DNA from: Serpens gallinarum
GTDB lineage: Bacteria; Pseudomonadota; Gammaproteobacteria; Pseudomonadales; Pseudomonadaceae
Assembly: GCF_014836765.1 (NCBI RefSeq)
Contig: NZ_JACSQG010000009.1
Location: forward strand, 56,305 to 120,304
DNA: 64,000 bases
Direction: 5' to 3'
This document shows, piece by piece, positions 8,589 to 16,006 of the stretch (position 1 is its first letter; the number at the start of each line of letters is the position of its first letter). Below the pieces are notes generated by a model. The model was not told where the DNA came from, did no database searches, and saw only the letters and a list, made by a program, of their open reading frames with translations. A program made the position numbers and the translations under genes.

Positions 8589-9533
8589 TTAGAGTCCGAG
8601 GTGTTTCTGCACGGCAGCGAGGCCGTCCTGGCCGTCGAAGGTGGTCACGCCGTCCAGCCACTGCTCGAGAATCGCCGGGTTGGCCTTGATCCAGTTCTTG
8701 GCAACGACCACCGGGTTCTGCTTTTGCAGCACCTCATCCATCAGTTGGCTTTCGATCTCGACGCTGAACTGCAGGTTGTTGAGTAGCGTGCCCATATTGG
8801 GGCAGCGCGCTTCGTAGTCGGTCGGTACGGCGGTGAACACCTTGGCCGCGCCGTGGTCAGGGCCGAATACTTCATCGCCACCGTCCAGGTAGGTGATGTC
8901 GAACTGGGTGTTCATCGGGTGCGGCGCCCAGCCGAGGAAAACCACCGGCTTGTTCTGGCGAACGGCGCGCTGGATCTGCACCAGCATGCCGGCCTCGCTG
9001 GATTCCACCAGGCGGAAGTCGCCGAGGCCGTACTGGTCACCCTTGATCATCTGTTCAATCAGCAGGTTGCCGTCGTTGCCCGGCTCGATGCCGTAGATGC
9101 GCCCGTTCAACTGATCCTTGAAGTGGGCAATGTCCTGAAAGCTCTTTAGGCCGGCTTCGGCGGCGTAAGTCGGCACGGCCAGGGTGTACTTGGCACCGTC
9201 CAGGTTGGGCGTGGGCAGGATCTTGATGCCGTCGTTCTTCTGGAACGGTTCGACGATGGCGTCCATCGACGGTGACCAGTAACCGAGGAAGGCGTCGATC
9301 TGGCCTTTTTGCACCCCGGTGAAGGCGATGGGCACGGAGGCCATGACCTTCTTCGGCTGGTAGCCCAGGCCCTCGGTAAGGGCCATGGCCACGCCGGTGG
9401 TGGCGGCAATGTCCGCCCAGCCGATTTCGGCAAAACGCACCTGTTGGCAACTGGCCGGTTCCTGAGCCCAGGCGGTGGGCATTAGCAGGCTGCTCAGCAG
9501 GGCGGCGCCTGCGAGGGTTTTCAAGCAATTCAT
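8589..9533 (-). CDS. choX: Choline ABC transporter substrate-binding protein
   Basis: This 314-residue periplasmic binding protein captures choline for import. The signal peptide (ALLSSLLMPTAWA) is cut near residue 24, followed by the ChoX-type segments FAEIGWADIAATTGVAMAL and FLGWAPHPMNTQFDITYL. The ATG at 9533 is preferred over an upstream in-frame start because it overlaps the choW stop as ATGA (9530-9533) and leaves a normal signal peptide. The same family is called CbcX in Pseudomonas, where the system takes choline, betaine and carnitine. It is the third gene of choV-choW-choX. Confidence 0.9.
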   Translation of the reverse strand: MNCLKTLAGAALLSSLLMPTAWAQEPASCQQVRFAEIGWADIAATTGVAMALTEGLGYQPKKVMASVPIAFTGVQKGQIDAFLGYWSPSMDAIVEPFQKNDGIKILPTPNLDGAKYTLAVPTYAAEAGLKSFQDIAHFKDQLNGRIYGIEPGNDGNLLIEQMIKGDQYGLGDFRLVESSEAGMLVQIQRAVRQNKPVVFLGWAPHPMNTQFDITYLDGGDEVFGPDHGAAKVFTAVPTDYEARCPNMGTLLNNLQFSVEIESQLMDEVLQKQNPVVVAKNWIKANPAILEQWLDGVTTFDGQDGLAAVQKHLGL

Positions 9534-10441
9534 TTGGTCGTCCCTGGGGTGGGTGAGGTTTTCGCGCTGCTCAGCAGAGCGCACAGTCGGGCATACAGGC
9601 TGTCGCTGCGCGTTTGGCGCGGCGTGCCGAAGCTTTCGGTGATGCGGTCGAGAATGATCGCCAGCAACACCACGGCCATGCCGCTTTCAAAGCCCAGGCC
9701 GATGTCCAGGCGCTGGATGCTGGCCAGGACGTCGTTGCCCAGGCCGCCGGCGCCGACCATCGAGGCGATGATCACCATCGACAGGGCCATCATGATGGTC
9801 TGGTTGACCCCGGCCATGATCGACGGCATGGCATTGGGCAGCTGCACCTTGAACAGCAACTGGCGGCGGTTGCAGCCGAAAGCCTGGCCGGCTTCCACCA
9901 GTTCCTTGTTGACCTGGCGGATGCCCAGGTTGGTCAGGCGCACAGCCGGTGGCATGGCAAAGATCACCGTGGCGAAGATGCCCGGCACCCGGCCGAGGCC
10001 GAACAGCATGGCGGCCGGAATCAGGTAGACGAAGGCCGGCATGGTCTGCATGAAGTCGAGGATCGGCCGGGTCACGGTGGAGATGCGCTCGCTGCTGGCG
10101 GCCCAGATGCCCAGCGGAATACCCACCAGCAGGCTGATCAGCGTGGCGGAAAGGGTCAGGCCGAGGGTAACCAGGGTCTGCTCCCAGAAACCGGTCAGTA
10201 CGATCAGCGTGAAGGCTACCGCGGTGAACAGGGCAAAACGTGCGCCGATGCGCCACAGCCCGAGGGCAACGAACAGCGCGATCAGCAGCCAGGCCGGCGG
10301 GAACATCAGCAACGCTTCGATGCCTTCGGAAAAACCGCTGACCCACTGCCCGGTTTTGTCGAAGGCATCGCCGTAGTTCTCGAGCAGGTGCTCGACGCCG
10401 TCGTTGATCCAGCTGCCCAGATCCAGATACTTGTCGCTCAT
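9530..10441 (-). CDS. choW: Choline ABC transporter permease
   Basis: The 303-residue inner-membrane protein is the ProW/ChoW-type permease that forms the path for choline. After an N-terminal cytoplasmic stretch ending around EALLMFPPAWLL there are six or seven hydrophobic segments. The EAA-type loop that docks on the ATPase is visible as ELVEAGQAFGCNRRQLLFKV with LPNAMPSIMAGVNQT. Its start overlaps the choV stop by four bases (10438-10441) and its stop overlaps the choX start in the same way, so the three are translationally coupled. Called CbcW in some Pseudomonas work. Confidence 0.92.
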   Translation of the reverse strand: MSDKYLDLGSWINDGVEHLLENYGDAFDKTGQWVSGFSEGIEALLMFPPAWLLIALFVALGLWRIGARFALFTAVAFTLIVLTGFWEQTLVTLGLTLSATLISLLVGIPLGIWAASSERISTVTRPILDFMQTMPAFVYLIPAAMLFGLGRVPGIFATVIFAMPPAVRLTNLGIRQVNKELVEAGQAFGCNRRQLLFKVQLPNAMPSIMAGVNQTIMMALSMVIIASMVGAGGLGNDVLASIQRLDIGLGFESGMAVVLLAIILDRITESFGTPRQTRSDSLYARLCALLSSAKTSPTPGTTK

Positions 10442-11640
10442 GCCATGCCTCCCTGCAGACGGCTCAGCAGGCGGCCCTTACTGATCGCACCGCAGTACTG
10501 CCCAGCCTTGTCGACCACCGGGATCGGTCCCTCGTTGATCACCAACTGTTCGATCACCTGGTCCAGCGGCAGGTCTTCAGGCACCGGCTCGATCTGTTTG
10601 AGCACGTCGCCGTGCAGGCGCAGGTGCTTGTCGTCTTCCACCAGTAGGGCGATTTTTTCCAGGCTGATGGAGCCTTGGAAGGTATTGTCTTCATCGACGA
10701 TGAAGGCGTAGTGCTTGTCCTGCTCTTGCAGTTCGTCGCGCACCTGGATGGCGTTCGGCGCCTTGCCGTTGTGCACGAACAGCGGAACGCTGTCGGCCTT
10801 GAGTTGGCCAGCGGTGAGGTAGCGGTTGGTGTCGATGGTGTCGAAGAAGTTGCGCACATAGTCGTTGGCCGGGTGGTCGATCAACTCCTGGGGCGTGCCA
10901 ACCTGCACCAGCTTGCCGCCTTCCATGATGCCGATGCGCGTACCGATGCGCAGGGCTTCCTCAATGTCATGGGAGACGAAGATGATGGTGCGGCGCTGGG
11001 TTTCCTGCAGCTCCAGCAGCACATCCTGCATTTCGCGACGCTTGAGCGGGTCGAGGGCCGAGAACGCCTCGTCCATGAAGATGACCGAGGGATTCACCGC
11101 CAGGGCGCGGGCCAGGCCGACGCGCTGCTGCATGCCGCCGGACAATTCCTCAGGAAGCTTGTCGGCGAAGCCGGCAAGGCCGACTTGTTCGAGTACTTCC
11201 ATGGCGCGCGCTTCGCGTTCCGCGCGGCCGACCTTGGCGATTTCCAGGCCGAACGCGGCATTGTCCAGCACAGTGCGCGAGGGCATCAGGGCGAAGGATT
11301 GAAAGACCATGCTCAGGTCGCGGCGACGCAGGTCGATCAATTGTGCGCGAGGCATCTGCGCGACATTCTGGCCATCGATGTAGACGTTGCCGGCGGTGGG
11401 CTCGATCAGTCGATTGATCAGCCGGATCAGGGTGGACTTACCCGAGCCGGACAGACCCATGAGCACAAAGATCTCGCCTTCCTCGACGCTGAACGACACA
11501 TCGTTCACGCCGACGACCGCGCCGGTTTCGGCGAGGATGCGGTCTTTGCTCCAGCCTTTGCCGAGTTGCTCGATGGCTTGTTGGGGATGGTCGCCGAAGA
11601 CCTTGGTAAGGTTTTCAACGACGATTTTTCCAGTCCGCAT
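10438..11640 (-). CDS. choV: Choline ABC transporter ATP-binding protein
   Basis: This 400-residue ATPase drives choline import. It has Walker A GLSGSGKST, the Q-loop region FQSFALMPSRTVLDN, the signature LSGGMQQRVGLARAL, Walker B VIFMDEAFSAL and the H-switch VSHD. About residues 280-400 form a paired CBS domain (DSVPLFVHNGKAPNAIQVR, then PIPVVDKAGQYCGAISKGR). In ProV/OpuA-type transporters this domain senses ionic strength. It is the first gene of the leftward choline block and is preceded by a leader of several hundred bases. Called CbcV in some Pseudomonas work. Confidence 0.93.
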   Translation of the reverse strand: MRTGKIVVENLTKVFGDHPQQAIEQLGKGWSKDRILAETGAVVGVNDVSFSVEEGEIFVLMGLSGSGKSTLIRLINRLIEPTAGNVYIDGQNVAQMPRAQLIDLRRRDLSMVFQSFALMPSRTVLDNAAFGLEIAKVGRAEREARAMEVLEQVGLAGFADKLPEELSGGMQQRVGLARALAVNPSVIFMDEAFSALDPLKRREMQDVLLELQETQRRTIIFVSHDIEEALRIGTRIGIMEGGKLVQVGTPQELIDHPANDYVRNFFDTIDTNRYLTAGQLKADSVPLFVHNGKAPNAIQVRDELQEQDKHYAFIVDEDNTFQGSISLEKIALLVEDDKHLRLHGDVLKQIEPVPEDLPLDQVIEQLVINEGPIPVVDKAGQYCGAISKGRLLSRLQGGMA

Positions 11641-12698
11641 GGAATGGTTTCCTTTCTAGCGACAGTTAGCCGTCATCCGCAGCCCGGCGCGTGCCCATGG
11701 GCATTCGCCAGGCGAGGGCGACAGGCCTTGCCTATGGAGGGGTGAGACGTAGGGGAATCGGAGAGAGGACCGGTGGACGGTCGTGCGCCGAGGCGGGGTG
11801 CCAGCGTGGCGCCGTACTTCGCATTGAGCGAGGACGTAACTGGCGAGTATGCGTATGTGCCGTACCGCACAATGACTCCGAAACCTTTGACAGTGTGTTG
11901 AGACTCACTGCGTGGCGGTCAGGCTTCCCGGTACGAGAGGTCGGCGGATTATGCAGGGCTGTAACCCCGGTATATGGGAAACAGCATTGGTTTGATTCCG
12001 CACCAGTGCAGTGAATCATTTAACTGCCAGGAGGCGCACGGGCAAAGAATAATAGAACTTCTCTGCCCGTAAGTTGCCCGAAATATCATAGGAATAATCA
12101 GGCGGGGCACCACCCGGCAGGATGAAACCTTTTAAACCATAGCAGACTTCATTCCCCCCGGGTCAAGGCTGAAAGTGGCGCCGGCCGTGGTTTTGCGTCT
12201 GGTGAATCGGCGTTGGACGCCGTATGGCGGGGGCTGTGGCGCAATCAGAAATATGTAAAATATTTTGGCCAGGATGGATATCGTGGGGGTGATCCCTGCG
12301 GGTGTTTTCGCTGGCTAGCCAATGGCTTGCGTGATGGTGTTGGCAGTTTGCGAGTGCCAACAGAGGAAACAATAAATTAAAGGCAACATGAATCTTTAAT
12401 GCCAGCTCATGAAGAAAGATTACTACCTGGGCGGCATGTTAGTTATTGATTCGAATTTACTTAATGCATGTAAAAACAATGCGCTACGGCGGTCTCGAGG
12501 CTGAGCAATCACAATTGCCCGCCGCGTTTTCAATTGAGGCACGGCAGTTGGCAGCGCCTGCCCATCCCGACCAAAGTACCCGCATCTGCAGTTGATCTGT
12601 CGACTTGGCCTATGGCACTTTGATGGCTGCTAATGGCCTTTCGCGGCATAGCCGGAAAGGCTGGTACGCAAGCCGCGTCCAATGGATCAAGAATCAGG
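11641..12698. other. Long intergenic region between choV and the patatin gene
   Basis: No protein-coding gene is convincing in these 1058 bases; the open frames lack ribosome-binding sites and family resemblance. Promoters for the two divergent genes must lie here. Structures seen are a hairpin at 12039-12069 (CGGGCAAAG with CTCTGCCCG, 8 of 9 pairs) and an imperfect palindrome at 11994-12017 (GATTC...GCAC CA GTGC...GAATC). The part from about 12000 to 12520 is more AT-rich than its surroundings. No known riboswitch pattern was recognised. Confidence 0.5.
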
Positions 12699-13883
12699 AT
12701 GAACGTCATGCAGTACCCCTCCGGCTCGGCGACCACCGGGCTGGTTCTTTCTGGTGGCGGCGCGCGTGCGGCTTATCAGGCCGGGGTGCTGGCCGCGATT
12801 GCCGACCTGTTGCCCAATGCAGCGCACAATCCGTTTCCCGTCATCGTCGGCACGTCGGCCGGCGCTATCAATGCGGCGGGTCTGGCCAGTGGCGCCCTGC
12901 ATTTCGGTGAGGCGACCCGGCGAATCTCTGAGGTGTGGCGCAGCTTCCATTGCGACCATATCTACCGCACGGACTGGCCAGGCTTGTTGCGTCAGGCATC
13001 GCGCTTTATCGGCTGTAATCTGCTCGGGCTCGGACCGGACGTGCCAGTGGCCTTGCTCGACAGTTCGCCTCTGCGCGCCTTGCTGGAGCGTGAGCTGGAT
13101 TGCAGCGGGATTGCCGCCGCCATCCGCCTGCGTCGTCTGCGGGCGGTGGCGGTCACGGCGTTCAGCTATGACTCGGGCCAAGCGGTGACGTTTTATCAGG
13201 GACAGGCGGCGATCGATCCCTGGCTGCGCCATCGTCGCATCGGGATACCAACCCGGCTGGGGGTGGAGCATCTGCTGGCCAGCTCGGCGATTCCACTGGT
13301 GTTCCCGCCGGTCTGGCTGAGCCGCGAATACTATGGCGATGGCGCGGTACGTCAGGCCGCTCCCATCAGTCCTGCGCTGCACCTGGGGGCAACGCGAGCG
13401 CTGGTTATCGGTGTCAGCGACCCTGCACATGACGACTTGCCGGCGGTTCGCGGGCGCAACAACCCGCCGAGTCTGGCGCGTATCGGCGCTCATCTGCTTA
13501 ACAGCACCTTCGTCGATAACCTGGAAACCGACCTCGAACTGCTCGAACGGCTCAACCTGATCAGTAGGTCCCTCCCTGAAACGCGGCAAGCACGCCAACT
13601 CGGTCTGCAGCCGGTGGAGGTGCTGGTGATCAACCCCAGCGAGTCGCTGGACCGAATCGCCACGCGCCATCGCCACTCACTGCCGCGCTCGCTGCGGACA
13701 TTCCTGCGCGGCCCCGGCGCCACCAAGGTCAGTGGCGCCGGCGTGTTGAGTTACCTGCTGTTCGAGCCGGAATACTGTAACGAGCTGATCGAGCTGGGCT
13801 ACAAGGACGCCATGGCGCGCCGCGAGGCACTGGTGGACTTCCTGGGCCTGAGTACGCTGCAGCCAGCCGAGGCGTTGGCGTGA
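12699..13883 (+). CDS. Patatin-like phospholipase
   Basis: The 394-residue protein is a patatin/RssA-type lipid acyl hydrolase with a Ser-Asp dyad. The oxyanion-hole motif GGGARAAYQ is at about residues 17-25, the nucleophile elbow GTSAGA at about 51-56, and the catalytic aspartate in the YYGDGAVRQ segment near residue 216. No signal peptide or beta-barrel domain is visible, so it is probably cytoplasmic or peripheral. The ATG at 12699 places the patatin motif 16 residues from the start, as usual in the family; an upstream ATG at 12633 would add 22 residues of unlikely sequence. Substrate unknown. It stands alone on the plus strand. Confidence 0.88.
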   Translation: MNVMQYPSGSATTGLVLSGGGARAAYQAGVLAAIADLLPNAAHNPFPVIVGTSAGAINAAGLASGALHFGEATRRISEVWRSFHCDHIYRTDWPGLLRQASRFIGCNLLGLGPDVPVALLDSSPLRALLERELDCSGIAAAIRLRRLRAVAVTAFSYDSGQAVTFYQGQAAIDPWLRHRRIGIPTRLGVEHLLASSAIPLVFPPVWLSREYYGDGAVRQAAPISPALHLGATRALVIGVSDPAHDDLPAVRGRNNPPSLARIGAHLLNSTFVDNLETDLELLERLNLISRSLPETRQARQLGLQPVEVLVINPSESLDRIATRHRHSLPRSLRTFLRGPGATKVSGAGVLSYLLFEPEYCNELIELGYKDAMARREALVDFLGLSTLQPAEALA

Positions 13884-13918
13884 TGCGGTCACGCAACGGC
13901 GTGGGGGGGACGCGTTTC

Positions 13919-14061
13919 GTAGGGGCGAATTCCATTCGCCTGGCACCGAGCCTTCAAGCAGTCTCGGAGCTGCACCTAACCAAGCGGCCGACACCTTGAT
14001 GTAGGTCACAGCGGATTCATGGCCTGGAAATAATGCGCCAGGCGAATGAATTCGCCCCTAC
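13919..14061. repeat. Inverted repeat pair with GTAGGGGCGAATT ends
   Basis: The arms 13919-13944 and 14037-14061 are near-complementary (GTAGGGGCGAATTCCATTCG against a right arm ending GAATTCGCCCCTAC). Each arm is itself a small hairpin through GGCGAAT / ATTCGCC. They enclose 92 bases with no gene. The convergent position between the patatin gene and the next minus-strand gene suits a bidirectional terminator or a REP-type pair. Confidence 0.7.
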
Positions 14062-14143
14062 AGGTTTCGTGCAGGGCTGGGCTATTGAGCGATCTCGTCG
14101 CTCTAGCGAGGAGCCTTAGGCGCCCAGCAGCGAGTCGTCTACC

Positions 14144-14827
14144 TTACTGCGTTTTCTCGGCGATCCAGATGGTGTGGCGGGTGCCGCGATTGCCGTGGGC
14201 GTAGACCTGTACTTCCTCCGCCTTGAAGCCGGCTTTCTTCAAACGTTCGGCGAAGGGGCGGTCGGCACTGGCCGACCACACGGCAAGGATGCCCTTGGGG
14301 CGTAGCGCGCGGGCGCAGGCCTGCAAGCCGGCCAGGGAATACAGCCAGGTATTGGCCCGCTGGGTCAGGCCCTCGGGGCCGTTGTCAACATCCAGCAAGA
14401 TGGCATCGAAGCCTTGTGGCTCGTCCTGCAGGACTTTGGCGACGTCTTCATTGAGCACGCTGGCGCGAGGGTCGCGCATCGGGTAACCGGATTTTTCGCC
14501 CAGCGCGCCACGGTTCCACTCGATGACCCCGGGCACCAGTTCCGCCACCACCACTTCACCATTCTTGCCCAGGTGCTTGAGCGCGGAGGCAAGGGTGAAG
14601 CCCATGCCCAGACCGCCGATCAGCACCCGTGGCGCCAGGCGCGCGGCGATTTTCTTGCAGGGAATCTCGGCCAAGGCGTCTTCCGAGCCGTGCATGCGCG
14701 TGTTCATCAACTGACCGCCACTGCCGCCCTGGATCTTGATGACGAAATCCTCACCGTACTCGAACAGGCACAGGGCGCCGCCGTTGTTGGGGATCGGGGC
14801 GGTGTCGAGCAGGACAAAACGTTTCAT
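14144..14827 (-). CDS. Spermidine synthase-like methyltransferase-fold protein
   Basis: This 227-residue protein has the Rossmann fold of spermidine synthases: RVLIGGLGMGFTLASALKHL for nucleotide-type binding, then VVVAELVPGVIEWNRG and ILLDVDNGPEGL. It lacks the N-terminal strand domain of true SpeE and is shorter than the usual 280-300 residues. Proteins like this are common in pseudomonads and annotated only as spermidine synthase-like. The ATG at 14827 gives the N-terminus MKRFVLLDTAPIPNNGG, which looks natural; the open frame upstream of it does not. The reaction is unknown. It diverges from the SdhB-like gene. Confidence 0.75.
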   Translation of the reverse strand: MKRFVLLDTAPIPNNGGALCLFEYGEDFVIKIQGGSGGQLMNTRMHGSEDALAEIPCKKIAARLAPRVLIGGLGMGFTLASALKHLGKNGEVVVAELVPGVIEWNRGALGEKSGYPMRDPRASVLNEDVAKVLQDEPQGFDAILLDVDNGPEGLTQRANTWLYSLAGLQACARALRPKGILAVWSASADRPFAERLKKAGFKAEEVQVYAHGNRGTRHTIWIAEKTQ

Positions 14828-14990
14828 GGGGGATCTCGGAGCAGGGCCGACCGGGCGAAGGCTGAGGAGTGTACCGGCCTCGGCCCGGAATGCTAATGAA
14901 CCTCGTGTGGCGTGCATGTCACGCAAACACGTTCCCGACTCCCTGGCTAAGCTTCAGGCAGGCATCGCCATGGCTGCCAGGAGCTCCCCC

Positions 14991-15698
14991 ATGATCAATG
15001 TGCAGGTTTACCGTTACAACGCCGAACGCGATGCTGCGCCTTATATGCAGTCATTGGAGGTGCCCGACGAGTTCCGTCCGCGCATGGTGCTGGACGTGCT
15101 GGAGTACCTGCACGAACAGGATGTCTCACTGGCATACCGCCGTTCCTGTCGGGAGGGTGTCTGCGGCTCGGATGGCATGAACATCAATGGCAAGAACCGT
15201 TTGGCCTGCATCAGTCCGGTGGCGGACGTGCTGGAGGCGGGCGACAGTCTGGTGATCCGGCCATTGCCGGGAATGCCGGTGATCCGCGATCTGGTAGTCG
15301 ACCTGAGTCTGTTCTTCAAGCAGTACGAGCGGGTTCACCCCTGGCTGATCAATGACGATCCGGCCCCCGCCATCGAGCGCCTGCAATCGCCTGCCGACCG
15401 GGCCAAGCTCGACGGCCTGTACGAGTGCATCCTCTGCGCCTGCTGCACCTCGCAATGCCCGTCCTGGTGGTGGAATCCGGAGGATTACATTGGCCCGGCC
15501 GGCTTGCTGCAAGCCTGGCGTTTCATCGTCGACAGCCGTGACCAGGCCACGGCCGAACGGCTGCAACGGCTGGACGACCCGTTCAGCCTGTTCCGCTGTC
15601 GCAGCATTGGCAACTGCAGCTGGGTGTGCCCCAAGGGATTGAATCCCATGGGTGCCATCGGTCATATCCGTCGCGAGTTGTTCCGTTCGGGCACCTGA
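14991..15698 (+). CDS. Orphan succinate dehydrogenase/fumarate reductase iron-sulfur protein
   Basis: The 235-residue protein matches SdhB along its whole length. The [2Fe-2S] site is CREGVCGSDGMN...C (residues about 51-71), and the [4Fe-4S] and [3Fe-4S] ligands lie in CILCACCTSQCP and CRSIGNCSWVCPKGLNP. All expected cysteines are present, so it should carry the electron-transfer clusters between the flavoprotein and the membrane anchor. No sdhC, sdhD or sdhA gene is near; it stands alone upstream of nosR. The ATG at 14991 follows AGGAG by eight bases. Most likely it is a second copy beside a standard sdhCDAB operon elsewhere, possibly used under low oxygen. Confidence 0.85.
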   Translation: MINVQVYRYNAERDAAPYMQSLEVPDEFRPRMVLDVLEYLHEQDVSLAYRRSCREGVCGSDGMNINGKNRLACISPVADVLEAGDSLVIRPLPGMPVIRDLVVDLSLFFKQYERVHPWLINDDPAPAIERLQSPADRAKLDGLYECILCACCTSQCPSWWWNPEDYIGPAGLLQAWRFIVDSRDQATAERLQRLDDPFSLFRCRSIGNCSWVCPKGLNPMGAIGHIRRELFRSGT

Positions 15699-16006
15699 TC
15701 TGCCTTTACCGCACCTGGAGCAGTTCGCTGTGGCCGACAGGCCGCTGGCGGGGGCTCGTTTGGCCCTATGCACTTTTCTCTAAACGAGAGCGACGCCTTC
15801 AGGTACACGCGTTGTGCTGCCATCTGTCGTGTTGGAGCTCGTTCAGCCAAGTGCATTTGTGCCGCTATCGCCCGAGCGCAGGGGTGCGGCATTCGGCCGC
15901 TGTAAGTGAAATGCGCGGAGCGGCTTGATCAAGGTCAAGGAGTGCAGGAGGGCAGGCTCACTACCATGCAGGCGTAAATCTCTCGTACTAGAAGTTTGAT
16001 AAGCCC
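15699..16006. other. Intergenic region upstream of nosR
   Basis: These 308 bases hold no recognisable gene. The notable element is the FNR-type box at 15925-15938, about 70 bases ahead of the nosR ATG. The remainder shows no clear repeat or terminator. Confidence 0.5.
15925..15938 (+). promoter_or_regulatory. FNR-type (ANR/DNR) box ahead of nosR
   Basis: TTGATCAAGGTCAA matches the consensus TTGAT-N4-ATCAA at nine of ten fixed positions. Centre to nosR ATG is about 75 bases, leaving room for activation at -41.5 and a short leader. DNR control of nos genes is established in Pseudomonas and Stutzerimonas; the assignment here is by pattern. Confidence 0.7.

Noticed and set aside
11691..12019. 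Overlapping open frames of about 100 codons in the choV-patatin gap
   Set aside because: Both strands are open over the same bases, there is no ribosome-binding site, and composition and residues look random.
12446..12459. TTGATTCGAATTTA as a fifth FNR-type box
   Set aside because: Only eight of ten positions match, the second half-site is poor, and the nearest gene (patatin) has no reason to be in the regulon.
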